This document shows, piece by piece, positions 23,784 to 33,169 of a DNA stretch of 64,000 nucleotides. This DNA comes from Chryseomicrobium palamuruense (GTDB lineage Bacteria > Bacillota > Bacilli > Bacillales_A > Planococcaceae). The stretch spans positions 62,001 through 126,000 of the forward strand of contig NZ_JBHSEF010000022.1 of the NCBI RefSeq assembly GCF_042649045.1, in the 5' to 3' direction. The translations under genes and the position numbers were made by a program. Numbering within the stretch: position 1 is the first letter of the stretch; each line of letters opens with the position of its first letter. The notes beneath the pieces were generated by a model. That model had not been told where the DNA came from and did not search any database. It saw nothing but the letters and a program-made list of their open reading frames with translations.

Positions 23784-24728
23784 CTATCCAATCGATTCTC
23801 CTCTACGGAGGGCGTCCGCAATGTCATCCAGCTTGCGGAGACGATGATTCACTCCAGATTTGCTGACTGTGCCTGTCGACACCATCTCTCCAAGTTCTTT
23901 CAACGTCACATCTTGATACTCAACACGCAGGCGGGCGATTTCACGGAGTTTATCCGGTAGTTGGTCCAAACCGACAGCGTTTTCAATAAAACGGATATTT
24001 TCTACTTGGCGTAGCGCTGCACCAATCGTCTTGTTCAAATTGGCCGTTTCGCAGTTCACCAGTCGATTCACACTATTTCTCATGTCACGAATGATACGAA
24101 CATCTTCAAATTTTAAAAGCGCTTGATGGGCGCCAACTAAATTTAAGAAGTCCGCAATTTTCTCTGCTTCCTTTAAGTATGCCACAAACCCTTTTTTACG
24201 TTCAATGGTTTTGGCATTCAAATCGTATTCGTTCATCAATTCGACGAGTGCATCGCTATGTTCTTTATACAATGTATAAATTTCTAAGTGATACGATGAC
24301 GTCTCTGGGTTGTTGACAGACCCTCCTGCTAAGAAAGCTCCTCGCAAATAGGAACGCTTACAACACTCTTTCTGAATCAGTGCTGGAAAAATCTCATTCG
24401 AAAACTCATAGCCATCATTCATAATATGTAGATCCCCTAGAATTTCCCGGGTACCTTCTCGAATACGTGTGATGTAAACATTGTTTTTCTTTAACTTCAT
24501 CTTCTTTCGAACAAGAAGCTCGACTTGTACAGAATACAACCGCTTCAGCAGGGTATAGATACGCCTAGCAATGGCGGCATTTTCAGTCTGTACATCCAGT
24601 GATAAATTCTTGTTGCTGAATCCAAGTGTCCCATTCATCCGGATAATGGCAGCGAGTTCGGCACGCGCACAACAATCATCTACTTCTACTTGGGTCATCT
24701 CTTTTTTTGTTTCCGATGCAAAAGACAT
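23784..24728 (-). CDS. whiA: sporulation/division regulator WhiA
   Basis: WhiA combines a degenerate LAGLIDADG homing-endonuclease-like domain with a C-terminal helix-turn-helix. In actinobacteria it controls sporulation, and in Bacillus it affects division and chromosome segregation. The 314-residue product has MSFASETKKEM at the start, KECCKRSYLRGAFLAGGSV in the middle, RRQVEN-like NKTIGAALRQVENI, and the C-terminal RVEYQDVTLKELGEM, then the helix-turn-helix SKSGVNHRLRKL. I prefer ATG 24728 to the in-frame GTG two codons earlier. Order rapZ-yvcK-whiA-crh is conserved. Confidence 0.95.
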   Translation of the reverse strand: MSFASETKKEMTQVEVDDCCARAELAAIIRMNGTLGFSNKNLSLDVQTENAAIARRIYTLLKRLYSVQVELLVRKKMKLKKNNVYITRIREGTREILGDLHIMNDGYEFSNEIFPALIQKECCKRSYLRGAFLAGGSVNNPETSSYHLEIYTLYKEHSDALVELMNEYDLNAKTIERKKGFVAYLKEAEKIADFLNLVGAHQALLKFEDVRIIRDMRNSVNRLVNCETANLNKTIGAALRQVENIRFIENAVGLDQLPDKLREIARLRVEYQDVTLKELGEMVSTGTVSKSGVNHRLRKLDDIADALRRGESIG

Positions 24729-24761
24729 GTTCACTTCCCCCTTTCCAAGAAAATGTCTTTG

Positions 24762-25733
24762 CTATTTTCTATAGTTCATCGCTTCATAGACTAGCCATAA
24801 TGCGACTTTTTCCGAATTATGGCGAACGCTGCCATTTCGAACAACAGCGATATCTCGTTTAATAATGTCGACACCGAGTGACCGAATCTTTTCTTCGTCC
24901 ACGATGACCGGTACGGCGTATTCTTCTGAGTATGAACTGACGATGGACGCGGGTAAATCCAGGTCCGCTGCAAGAACTACATCCACGAGACCAGGTCCTG
25001 TATGATTTAAAATCGCTTGCAGGTGATGAGAGGCCTTGTAGCGGTCCGTCTCCCCTGCCTGCGTCATCAAGTTGCACATATACACTTTCAGTGCAGAAGA
25101 TTGGCGAAGAGCTATTTGAATATCCTCGACAAGAAGATTAGGAAGAATGCTCGTATAGAGCGATCCAGGTCCAATAACGATGAGGTCCGCTTGCTTGATG
25201 GCTTGCAACGCTTCAGGGAGCGGCTTTACTTTTTCTGGGGTAATCATCACACTTCGTATCGGTTTATCTTCGAGTGGAATCTTAGATTCTCCTGACACAA
25301 TCGTTCCGTCTTCATAGACAGCATGTAGCGTCACTAATTGATTGGCAGCGGGCAGTACTTTGCCATGAATATTAAGAACTCGACTCATCTCGCTTACTGC
25401 ATTTCCAAAATCACCTGTAATGTCTGTCAGAGCAGCGAGCATCAAATTGCCAAGTGAGTGTCCTTCTAAATCTTTCGAATGGTTGAATCGGTACTGAAAC
25501 ATCGCTTCTACCAGCGGTTCCACGTCGGATAGAGCGGCAATTACATTCCGGACATCACCTGGAGGCGGAATGTCATAATCTTCTCGTAACCTTCCCGAAC
25601 TACCACCGTCATCTGCCACCGTCACTATCGCAGTGATCTCTACCGGTAACTTTTTCAAACCTCGCAGCAAGGTGGAAAGACCTGTGCCTCCGCCTAAAAC
25701 CACGACTTTAAGATGATTTGAATGCTTCGACAC
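24762..25733 (-). CDS. yvcK: gluconeogenesis factor YvcK (CofD-like)
   Basis: YvcK is a CofD-like UDP-sugar-binding protein needed for growth on gluconeogenic carbon sources and for normal cell-wall synthesis. The 323-residue product starts VVVLGGGTGLSTLLRGLKK, followed by VTVADDGGSSGRLRED, PPGDVRNVIAALSD, HSLGNLMLAALT and VIGPGSLYTSILPNLL, all family hallmarks. It begins with GTG at 25733 behind a GGGGG stretch and lies 19 bp after rapZ. Confidence 0.95.
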   Translation of the reverse strand: MSKHSNHLKVVVLGGGTGLSTLLRGLKKLPVEITAIVTVADDGGSSGRLREDYDIPPPGDVRNVIAALSDVEPLVEAMFQYRFNHSKDLEGHSLGNLMLAALTDITGDFGNAVSEMSRVLNIHGKVLPAANQLVTLHAVYEDGTIVSGESKIPLEDKPIRSVMITPEKVKPLPEALQAIKQADLIVIGPGSLYTSILPNLLVEDIQIALRQSSALKVYMCNLMTQAGETDRYKASHHLQAILNHTGPGLVDVVLAADLDLPASIVSSYSEEYAVPVIVDEEKIRSLGVDIIKRDIAVVRNGSVRHNSEKVALWLVYEAMNYRK

Positions 25734-25751
25734 CTCCTGGCCCCCTTTCCT

Positions 25752-26618
25752 TTACTTGACATCCCGGTGCATGATCACAGTAGGTGTCTCCTGTTGGAGG
25801 TACTCCCCGAAGTACTCAGCCAATGTAACTGAACGGTGTTGCCCACCTGTACATCCAAACGCAATGATGAGCTGGCTTTTGCCTTCTCGCTTATAGTGCG
25901 GAATCATAAATTCGAACAGATCAGTCAGCTTTTCGACAAGTTTTTTTGTCTCTGTCCATTTCATCACATAACTGGATACTTCGTGATCAAGCCCTGACAT
26001 CGGACGCAGTTCTTCGATATAGTACGGATTCGGCAAGAAACGCACATCCAATACAAGATCCGCATCAATCGGTAATCCATGCTTAAACCCAAATGACATC
26101 ACGTTGATGACAAAGGGTGTATGCGTATCTCCTGAGAACAGTTGCTCAATTTTTTCTTTTAATTGCTTCGGTTTTAACTTCGATGTATCAATAATGTGTT
26201 GAGAACGTCCTTTAATCACTTCTAACAGAAGACGTTCTTTGTTAATCCCTTCAAGGGGTAACCCTAGTTTCGCAAGCGGATGCGAGCGACGCGTTTCTTT
26301 ATAACGGCTGACTAACGTCTGGTTGTCCGCTTCTAAGAACAAAATGCGTGGACTGATTTTTCGGCTTTCCTCTAATTGGGTCAGAGTCTCAGAAATCGGA
26401 CCAAAGACTTCTCCTCCACGAACATCCATGACGAGGGCAATTTTTTCGTATGATCTTTCCGAATCCACAAGTAAATCGATGAATTTCGGCAATAGATCGG
26501 GCGGTAAATTATCAATACAATAATAGCCCATGTCTTCAAAACTTTGAATCGCCACTGATTTTCCTGCCCCTGACATACCTGTAATGATGACTAAGTCGGA
26601 CATACGTGGTTCATTCAT
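25752..26618 (-). CDS. rapZ: RNase adapter protein RapZ (YvcJ)
   Basis: RapZ/YvcJ is a P-loop nucleotide-binding protein. In E. coli it delivers small RNAs to RNase E; in B. subtilis YvcJ influences competence. The 288-residue product has the Walker A motif GMSGAGKSVA, CIDNLPP, a Walker-B-like VMDVRG, and the C-terminal VINVMSFGFKHGLP and FGCTGGQHRSVTLAE. Its start overlaps the stop of the Nudix gene (ATGA). Given that comK is also in this window, a competence connection is plausible but not shown. Confidence 0.95.
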   Translation of the reverse strand: MNEPRMSDLVIITGMSGAGKSVAIQSFEDMGYYCIDNLPPDLLPKFIDLLVDSERSYEKIALVMDVRGGEVFGPISETLTQLEESRKISPRILFLEADNQTLVSRYKETRRSHPLAKLGLPLEGINKERLLLEVIKGRSQHIIDTSKLKPKQLKEKIEQLFSGDTHTPFVINVMSFGFKHGLPIDADLVLDVRFLPNPYYIEELRPMSGLDHEVSSYVMKWTETKKLVEKLTDLFEFMIPHYKREGKSQLIIAFGCTGGQHRSVTLAEYFGEYLQQETPTVIMHRDVK

Positions 26619-27091
26619 CTGTGTGTCGCCTCCTGTGATGTCTGTAGTCGGTAGTTCAATAGCTCAAAGTCTTCGGTATACTCAAAGGTCCCATACTGCA
26701 ACCCGTGTTCATGAGCCGCAAATAGTAAATTCATTCGATCTCCTTCGGCCATCGGAAGTGTCTTAAGAGCTTCCACCGGATGCCATTCCAAAACGCCTTC
26801 ATGGTTTTCCGTAAGAGGCGTCCCTTCTAGGCCGTGCGCGACTAAAGTCGAGAGCATCCATTCGGAGACTACGTCCTCTCCACGCTTGATGACCATTGTG
26901 TAAATTCCTTTAAGATGCGGATGTTGCGGAATCGCTTCTGTCTCTTCCGTAAATTCCCGAATCCCTGCTTCTAGGATGGACTCTCCCGATTCTGTTTTCC
27001 CACCGGGGGCGACATACCAATTTCGCCGCGGCTTTTTCAATAAAAGAACTTGGCCATCTTGGATGACAAGTAAGTTAACTATTCGCTGCAT
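26615..27091 (-). CDS. yvcI: Nudix hydrolase (YvcI-like, MutT family)
   Basis: The ~158-residue protein has the Nudix box GGKTESGESILEAGIREFTEE in the order G-x5-E-x7-REFTEE (residues about 30-52), so it should hydrolyse a nucleoside diphosphate linked to another moiety. Substrate is not evident; it resembles 8-oxo-dGTP-type MutT proteins in size. The start is ATG 27091 (MQRIVNLLV), since the longer frame begins inside an upstream terminator. It overlaps rapZ by 4 bp, as yvcI does in B. subtilis. Confidence 0.88.
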   Translation of the reverse strand: MQRIVNLLVIQDGQVLLLKKPRRNWYVAPGGKTESGESILEAGIREFTEETEAIPQHPHLKGIYTMVIKRGEDVVSEWMLSTLVAHGLEGTPLTENHEGVLEWHPVEALKTLPMAEGDRMNLLFAAHEHGLQYGTFEYTEDFELLNYRLQTSQEATHR

Positions 27092-27148
27092 CGTTTCTCT
27101 CCAATTTCTCGTAATACTCTTAAGTATACTATAACTTATCAGGACAAC

Positions 27149-27197
27149 AAAAAAAGAGACCATATCCTCGACTTAGTAAGCGAGAAACGGTCTTTCA
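27149..27197 (-). terminator. trxB terminator
   Basis: On the minus strand AAAGACC...GGTCT with an inner CTCG/CGAG stem is followed by CTTTTTTTG. It ends the trxB transcript before the Nudix operon. Confidence 0.65.
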
Positions 27198-27287
27198 AAG
27201 AAACCTATATAAAAAGGGGGGTCAATTTATAGTTCTTATTATACACGACCATTGTTGCATTTCGATTACAGGGAAGTTAAGAAATGA

Positions 27288-28229
27288 TTAAGAAAGCTGA
27301 TCTTCTAATTTCTCAATGTAATGTTGCGCAGATTGCGCCGCGATGGACCCGTCACCAGTCGCTGTGACGATTTGGCGAAGCATCTTCTCACGCACATCTC
27401 CTGCTGCAAAAATCCCCGGTATTTTCGTTTGCATCTTCTCATCCGTTACGATGTAACCATCACTATTCAGTATTCCTAGAGATTCAAATGGTTTTGTTAG
27501 TGGCAGCATGCCGATGTAGATAAATACACCGTCGGCTTTGAATTCCTTTTCTTCTGCACTCTCTGTTGAGACGAGCGTAACAGCGCCAACTTTCCCATTT
27601 GCTTCTTTGATTTCTTTTACGGTTGTATTCCAAATAAAATCTACCTTTTCATTGGCAAACGCACGGTCTTGAAGAATCTTTTGTGCACGTAACTCGTCGC
27701 GGCGGTGAACAATCGTCACTTTATCCGCAAAACGCGTCAAGAAGACACCTTCTTCTACAGCAGAGTCTCCTCCACCTACAACCACCAATTCTTTACCTTT
27801 AAAGAATGCACCATCACAAACCGCACAGTAACTTACTCCTCGGCCACCTAATTCCGATTCACCTGGAATACCCATCTTCTTGTATTCCGCACCTGACGAA
27901 ACGATGACCGCTTTCGCCCGGTACTCTTTACCGCCTGCCTTAACAAGTTTCGTGTCACCTTCATCCACGACGGACGTCACATCCCCGTAGGCATACTCGG
28001 CACCAAATTTTTTCGCATGCTCGAACATCTTTGTCGACAGCTCTGGCCCTAAGATGGTTTCAAACCCTGGGTAATTCTCTACTTCTTCTGTATTCGCCAT
28101 TTGACCACCTGGAATACCGCGCTCGAGCATAAGCGTCGACAGGTTGGCACGAGACGTATAAACAGCAGCAGTCATTCCTGCGGGACCTGCTCCGATAATA
28201 ATCACATCATATGATTTCACTTCAGTCAT
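27288..28229 (-). CDS. trxB: thioredoxin reductase
   Basis: TrxB is a cytoplasmic FAD enzyme that reduces thioredoxin with NADPH. The 313-residue product has the FAD site IIIGAGPAGMTAAVYTSRA, the redox-active CAVCDG near residue 140, the NADPH site VVVGGGDSAVEEGVFL and the C-terminal FAD loop GIFAAGDVREK. Length is standard. It is monocistronic in position, between yvcD and the Nudix gene, as in B. subtilis. Confidence 0.97.
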   Translation of the reverse strand: MTEVKSYDVIIIGAGPAGMTAAVYTSRANLSTLMLERGIPGGQMANTEEVENYPGFETILGPELSTKMFEHAKKFGAEYAYGDVTSVVDEGDTKLVKAGGKEYRAKAVIVSSGAEYKKMGIPGESELGGRGVSYCAVCDGAFFKGKELVVVGGGDSAVEEGVFLTRFADKVTIVHRRDELRAQKILQDRAFANEKVDFIWNTTVKEIKEANGKVGAVTLVSTESAEEKEFKADGVFIYIGMLPLTKPFESLGILNSDGYIVTDEKMQTKIPGIFAAGDVREKMLRQIVTATGDGSIAAQSAQHYIEKLEDQLS

Positions 28230-28306
28230 TGGTTATCCTCCTCGTTCTTACACTCTTTTCTAAATCTAGCCCATTTGAAAGGCCGCTTCAACTTATCTGC
28301 CCATCC

Positions 28307-29827
28307 CTAGTCAAAGAGTGGAAAGAAACCCATTAGCTCATTGATATATTTCGTCATCGTTGGTACAGAAATACCATAATGTGCCGCAAATTCTTTCTTT
28401 GTCGCTTGTTTCGAACGAGAAGAGGCATACATATACGCAGTCGCTGCTGCAAGAGCCTTTGTATTTTTAAACGCGTACCCTTGCTGTAGAGCGCGTTCCA
28501 TCATCACAAACCACATGTCATACATATAGGCATGCTGTAATGTGAGTGGATGATGATAGGCATAGAGAAGGTCCGCAACTTTCATGCCTTCAACAAAAGA
28601 TTTTTCAGCTGGTACTTTCATCGAAAATTCATGATTCAAAGAATAGCCTATGATCAGCTTTTCAAACGGTGTCAGCTTTTCGACTTGAATAAGGGAAGGA
28701 TGGGCAACGAGGTCATGCAAATGAACAGATTTCCCCATCAAGTACAGCGCGACTGTCCGCGAAGAGGTCGATTCACTTTGTAGCTTTTCTGTTAAGAAGA
28801 CACGGTCATTTTCTACGCCTTCCAAACTCTCTTCCTCTTCTTGCAATTTCCATGGTTCAAAACCTTCTTTTGTCGGATCCAACCGAATGAGCTCGAGCCA
28901 TGCTTGGTGCGCACGTTCTTTGCGTCCAGAAAAATAAGCAGAATGGGCAAGCCAGAAATAAAAACTTGGGTCTTCCCCAAATCCCATTTTCTGAAGCTGA
29001 CGGAGCGTCTTGTATCCTTCTTCATGGCGCCCGAGTAGCGCAAATGTAGCTCCTAATTTGAAACGCTGATCTACCGCAATCGGCTTGATTTTTTCAAGCA
29101 CGTGGATAATATCTTTTAATTCTTTATACGATTGTTTATAATACGCAAGCACTGCTAAATTACAGAGTGCGTGAAGATTTCCTTGGTCATGGCGCAGGAC
29201 TTCGTGGAGAAGGGCTGTTGCCTGTTCTTCTTCCCCGACATAAAAATAGGCAAGGGCAAGATTATTAAAAGCGGGCCAGAATGTTGCATGTTCTGCGACA
29301 ATCGTCTCTAGGAGTTCGACCGCTTCTTTAAATTTTCCGCGTTCCATGAACTTTCGCGCTTTTTCCTGTAAATAGAGAACATCGGTTGACGGAGCTCCTT
29401 CTAGTAAATCACCACCGCTTTCAAATTCTGTGAAATCGATGATTTCCATTGCTTCTTCGAGATAAACCCCGTCTTCGTCCATGCGTAAATACATATTCGC
29501 AAAACGATTCGCTTCCGCAAAGTGACCGAGATGAGCATTGACCTCTGCTAAAAAGAACACAATGTCGGAATCATTTGGATCCAGGGCATGTGCGCTTTGC
29601 AGTAATTCATACGCATCATCGAACTGTTCCGCTTCCATTTGCAAGATACCATATTGCATGAGAATCATCGGATCATCTGGACTGAGTTCGACCGCACGTT
29701 TCAGATATTTTTGCGCTTTAGCAAACTGTTCTTTCTTCAGTTCACCCAACGCTTTTTTATAGTAATATTCGCCTGTTGGCATAAAAGTAACGACATTTTC
29801 TGTCTTTGGTTTGCGTGATTTTTTCAC
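28307..29827 (-). CDS. yvcD: TPR-repeat protein (YvcD-like)
   Basis: The ~506-residue protein carries several tetratricopeptide repeats between residues about 20 and 300 (for example YYYKKALGELKKEQFAKAQ and AFNNLALAYFYVGEEEQA). A C-terminal region, about 380-506, ends in a segment that looks like a helix-turn-helix (SKQATKKEFAAHYGISVPTM). It has no signal peptide. The start is GTG 29827 behind GGAGG with 6-base spacing. Position and domain order match B. subtilis YvcD, whose function is not known; the tail suggests DNA contact or protein scaffolding. Confidence 0.85.
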   Translation of the reverse strand: MKKSRKPKTENVVTFMPTGEYYYKKALGELKKEQFAKAQKYLKRAVELSPDDPMILMQYGILQMEAEQFDDAYELLQSAHALDPNDSDIVFFLAEVNAHLGHFAEANRFANMYLRMDEDGVYLEEAMEIIDFTEFESGGDLLEGAPSTDVLYLQEKARKFMERGKFKEAVELLETIVAEHATFWPAFNNLALAYFYVGEEEQATALLHEVLRHDQGNLHALCNLAVLAYYKQSYKELKDIIHVLEKIKPIAVDQRFKLGATFALLGRHEEGYKTLRQLQKMGFGEDPSFYFWLAHSAYFSGRKERAHQAWLELIRLDPTKEGFEPWKLQEEEESLEGVENDRVFLTEKLQSESTSSRTVALYLMGKSVHLHDLVAHPSLIQVEKLTPFEKLIIGYSLNHEFSMKVPAEKSFVEGMKVADLLYAYHHPLTLQHAYMYDMWFVMMERALQQGYAFKNTKALAAATAYMYASSRSKQATKKEFAAHYGISVPTMTKYINELMGFFPLFD

Positions 29828-29865
29828 GTAGATCCTCCAGTGAAGAGTAACAATTTTGCAAGCAG

Positions 29866-29897
29866 CAAATAACAGGAACACATAAATGCGTTCCTGT
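29866..29897 (-). terminator. his operon terminator
   Basis: ACAGGAAC/GTTCCTGT with a ten-base loop is followed by TATTTG on the minus strand, about 50 bases past the hisIE stop. The T-run is short, so efficiency is uncertain. Confidence 0.55.
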
Positions 29898-29948
29898 CTC
29901 TTTTCTTCTCAGTATAGCACAATCTGGGAAATCTTTCGCCAGAGAGGA

Positions 29949-30557
29949 TTACTTCTTCGCTCGCTCTTCCAGCACACGTAACACATTAGAAAGAGGTAGT
30001 TTTTGTTCTTCTAACAACACAAGTAGATGATAGATCAGGTCGGCAGCTTCCATCGAAAGCTCTTCCGAATCGTTATTTTTCGCTGCAATGACGACTTCCA
30101 TCGCTTCTTCGCCAATCTTCTTGCCAATCTTATCAATGCCTTTTTCAAATAAATACGTCGTATACGCCCCTTCAGGACGCTCAAGATCTCGTTGTTTGAT
30201 GACTTTCTCAAGTTGAACCAATGTATCGACTCCGTAAGTGGTTTCCCACTCCTTCACTGTCTGGTGGAAGCATGTATCTTCCCCTGTATGACAAGCGGGT
30301 CCCGCAGGAATCACGGATAGAAGCAGAGCATCTTCGTCACAGTCGGCGGTCATGGAAACCACTTTTTGCGTATTCCCGGAAGTAGCCCCTTTATGCCAAA
30401 GTTCTTGTCGACTGCGGCTATATAGCCACGTTTCTCCAGTTTCCAATGTCCTTTGATAGGCTTCTTCATTCATATAGGCAAGGGTCAGCACTTGTTTTGT
30501 ATAGGCATCTTGCAGGACAACGGGAATGAGCCCATCTGCGTCAAATCGAATGTTCAT
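29949..30557 (-). CDS. hisI: bifunctional phosphoribosyl-AMP cyclohydrolase / phosphoribosyl-ATP pyrophosphatase
   Basis: This fused HisIE enzyme performs steps 2 and 3 of histidine synthesis. The N-terminal HisI part (about 1-110) has TLAYMNEEAY, TWLYSRSRQELWHKG, TADCDEDALL and the metal-binding GPACHTGEDTCF. The C-terminal HisE part (about 115-202) has EGAYTTYLFEKGIDKIGKKIGEEAMEVVIAA in parts (DKIGKKIGEEAMEVVIAAKN). The ATG overlaps the hisA stop by 4 bp, leaving no room for the hisF gene that lies here in B. subtilis. Confidence 0.96.
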   Translation of the reverse strand: MNIRFDADGLIPVVLQDAYTKQVLTLAYMNEEAYQRTLETGETWLYSRSRQELWHKGATSGNTQKVVSMTADCDEDALLLSVIPAGPACHTGEDTCFHQTVKEWETTYGVDTLVQLEKVIKQRDLERPEGAYTTYLFEKGIDKIGKKIGEEAMEVVIAAKNNDSEELSMEAADLIYHLLVLLEEQKLPLSNVLRVLEERAKK

Positions 30558-31285
30558 TTTAGTGCCTCCTTTGCCTGTTTCACTGAAAAACGTCCGCTGT
30601 AGATGGCTTTCCCTACGATGACGCCATTTATAGAGGAAGTTTTTGCGGCCTCTTTTACTTGTTTGAGGTCTTCTAAAGAACTGATTCCTCCAGATACAAT
30701 GACATTCAGTCCTGTAGCCTCAGCGAGTTCTTTTGTCGCTTGGAGGTTTGGTCCTTGAAGTGTGCCATCCATCGCAATATCTGTAAAAATAATATGTTTG
30801 GCGCCTACTTCTGCAAAGCGTTTCCCCACTTCAATTGCCGTTAGTGTAGATGTTTCAAGCCAACCATGGGTCGCGACATACCCATCTTTTGCATCTAGGC
30901 CAAGAACAATGCGATCGCCACCATAGGTCGTAAGCATTTCTTCGACAAGTTGGGGGGCTTTTACTGCAAGACTCCCGATAATGACGCGGTCAATTCCTTC
31001 ATTTAAATAATAGGCCACGTCTTCAATGGATCGAATTCCTCCACCAATTTGAACAGACATACCCAATTCTTTTTTAATTCGGATGACTTGAGGGGCATGT
31101 GGTTTCGTCCCATCTTTTGCGCCATCTAAGTCGACAAGGTGAATCCAGTCCGCTCCTTGCTCTTGAAAATTCTTTGCCATATCGAAGGGAGACTCCCCGT
31201 ATACGGTTTGTTGATCATAATCCCCTTGAAATAAGCGGACACACTTGCCATCCTTCATATCAATTGCTGGATAAAGCTGTACCAT
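30554..31285 (-). CDS. hisA: ProFAR isomerase HisA
   Basis: HisA is a (beta/alpha)8 barrel that opens the ribose ring of ProFAR to PRFAR. The 243-residue product has LYPAIDMKDGKCVRLFQGDY at the N-terminus, QIGGGIRSIEDV, the catalytic-region FTDIAMDGTLQGPN, and VSGGISSLEDL. The N-terminal AIDMKDG and DLDGAKDG match HisA, not its paralogue HisF. It begins 12 bp after hisB, so hisH is not between them, and its end overlaps hisIE. Confidence 0.95.
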   Translation of the reverse strand: MVQLYPAIDMKDGKCVRLFQGDYDQQTVYGESPFDMAKNFQEQGADWIHLVDLDGAKDGTKPHAPQVIRIKKELGMSVQIGGGIRSIEDVAYYLNEGIDRVIIGSLAVKAPQLVEEMLTTYGGDRIVLGLDAKDGYVATHGWLETSTLTAIEVGKRFAEVGAKHIIFTDIAMDGTLQGPNLQATKELAEATGLNVIVSGGISSLEDLKQVKEAAKTSSINGVIVGKAIYSGRFSVKQAKEALK

Positions 31286-31297
31286 AAACCTTCCTCC

Positions 31298-31891
31298 TTA
31301 GGACAGTAGACCTTTTGTCGACGGAACACCTTTGACACGCGGGTCAAGTTGCGTGGCTTGGTCAAGTGCACGTGCAAGCGCTTTAAAGATTGCTTCAATC
31401 ATGTGGTGTGTATTTTGTCCATAATGCACGATAACGTGCACATTCATGCGGGATTCAAGGGCAAACTTCCATAGAAACTCGTGTACGAGCTCCACGTCGA
31501 ACGTCCCTACTTTGTCTTTCGGAAATTCTGCACGGAACTCGAGATGTGGACGATTGGACACATCGATGATGACTTGTGCCAGAGCATCATCCATCGGAAT
31601 GAATGCACTGCCGTATCGTTTGATCCCTTTTTTATCCCCGAGGGCTTCGCGCACCACTTGGCCGAGCACGATCCCGACATCTTCTGTCGTGTGATGGTCG
31701 TCAATATGCGTATCTCCGTCTGCCGTGATTTCCCCATCAAACAATCCGTGACGAATAAAGAGGTCGAGCATATGGTCCATAAAGGGGACCCCAGTGTTTA
31801 CTTTGGAATTCCCTGATCCATCTATATGTAACGAGACAGAGACCGACGTCTCACTCGTTTTGCGTTCCAACTGTGCTTTACGTTCTGACAT
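31298..31891 (-). CDS. hisB: imidazoleglycerol-phosphate dehydratase
   Basis: HisB dehydrates imidazole glycerol phosphate to imidazole acetol phosphate, with two Mn per active site. The 197-residue monofunctional enzyme has TGVPFMDHMLDLFIRHG, GDTHIDDHHTTEDVGI, GSAFIPMDDALA, VELVHEFLWKFA and HHMIEAIFKALARAL, the conserved metal-ligand motifs. It needs the product of the HisHF complex, whose genes are missing from this operon. Confidence 0.97.
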   Translation of the reverse strand: MSERKAQLERKTSETSVSVSLHIDGSGNSKVNTGVPFMDHMLDLFIRHGLFDGEITADGDTHIDDHHTTEDVGIVLGQVVREALGDKKGIKRYGSAFIPMDDALAQVIIDVSNRPHLEFRAEFPKDKVGTFDVELVHEFLWKFALESRMNVHVIVHYGQNTHHMIEAIFKALARALDQATQLDPRVKGVPSTKGLLS

Positions 31892-31903
31892 GTTTATCGC
31901 TCC

Positions 31904-33169
31904 CTACTTGTTTCGAATTTCCACAGCTCGTGCGTGGCCTTCCAGTTGTTCCATCCGAGCTAAGCGTGCTACTTTTGGATAGTTTTCCTGCCACAGTTCT
32001 TTTGTATAATAAACGACACTCGTTTTCTTTTGAAAATCTTCTACACTGAGCCCACTCGAAAAACGAGCCGTACTATTTGTCGGAAGAACGTGATTCGTCC
32101 CTGCAAAATAATCACCAATCGGTTCGGATGAATAGCGTCCAATAAAAATGGCACCGGCGTGTCGAATGTTGGCACTTACAGCTTCCGCATTTTCCGTTAG
32201 GATTTCTAAATGTTCTGGAGCCAATTGGTTCACTGCTTCTACTGCCTCTTCCATTGATTCGGTAAGATAAATGGCACCAAATTGCTCAATAGCTGCTCTG
32301 GCAATCTGTTCTCGTGGGAGCACTTTCAATTGGCGCTCGATTTCGTCTTCTACTTTTGCGGCGAGTTCTTCGCTCGTTGTGATTAAGATGGCGCAAGCAA
32401 GAACGTCATGTTCCGCCTGTGCAAGCATATCCGCAGCAATTTCATCTGCATAGGCTGACTCATCTGCAAGGATCGCCACCTCACTCGGACCTGCAATACT
32501 ATCAATCGACACTTGACCAAACACTTCTCGTTTGGCTAGGGCGACGAACCGATTCCCAGGACCCGTAATTTTATCTACCTGTGGAACAGATTCCGTACCG
32601 TATGCAAGGGCAGCGATAGCTTGAGCCCCTCCCACTTTATAAATCTCATCTACTCCTGCAATCGACGCAGCTGCAAGTACACCTGCTGGAATTTTCCCGT
32701 TACGAGAGGGAGGCGTCGTAATGACAAGTTTTTTCACACCCGCTACCTTTGCTGGAATAGCGTTCATAAGAACGGAAGATGGATACGCTGCCGTGCCACC
32801 GGGTACGTATAGTCCAGCTGCATCCATGGGAAGAAAGCGATAGCCGAGATAGCTGTCTCCTTGAAGAGGCATGTGGATATCTTCTCTTAGCTGAAGCGTG
32901 TGGAACGCGCGAATATTGTCAGCCGCTTCCTGTAGATCTTTTAACAACACTGGATCTAATGACTTGACAGCATCCGCCATCTCATCCGGAGTGACTCGCA
33001 ACGACTCTAAGTCTGCTCCGTCCCACTTTTTTGTGTAGTCAAAAAGAGCATCATCGCCACGTTTTCTGACGTCAGCAATAATCATTCGGACGGACTGGGC
33101 ATCTTGTTCAGTACCTTCCTCGACTGTCCGACGTATAGAAGTTGTAGCTTCCCACTTCACTCGTTTCAT
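31904..33169 (-). CDS. hisD: histidinol dehydrogenase
   Basis: HisD oxidises L-histidinol to histidine in two NAD-dependent steps. The 421-residue product has LYVPGGTAAYPSSVLMNAIPA, kept here to AAYPSSVLMNAIPA, then KVGGAQAIAALAYGTE, ITGPGNRFVALAKREVFG, SIAGPSEVAI, APEHLEI and FIGRYSSEPIGDYFAGTNH (zinc-site region). Its ATG overlaps the hisG stop by 4 bp. Confidence 0.97.
   Translation of the reverse strand: MKRVKWEATTSIRRTVEEGTEQDAQSVRMIIADVRKRGDDALFDYTKKWDGADLESLRVTPDEMADAVKSLDPVLLKDLQEAADNIRAFHTLQLREDIHMPLQGDSYLGYRFLPMDAAGLYVPGGTAAYPSSVLMNAIPAKVAGVKKLVITTPPSRNGKIPAGVLAAASIAGVDEIYKVGGAQAIAALAYGTESVPQVDKITGPGNRFVALAKREVFGQVSIDSIAGPSEVAILADESAYADEIAADMLAQAEHDVLACAILITTSEELAAKVEDEIERQLKVLPREQIARAAIEQFGAIYLTESMEEAVEAVNQLAPEHLEILTENAEAVSANIRHAGAIFIGRYSSEPIGDYFAGTNHVLPTNSTARFSSGLSVEDFQKKTSVVYYTKELWQENYPKVARLARMEQLEGHARAVEIRNK

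Noticed and set aside
30540..31300. hisF or hisH hidden in another frame
   Set aside because: The hisB-hisA gap is 12 bp and hisA overlaps hisIE, so there is no space, and other frames show no barrel or amidotransferase motifs.
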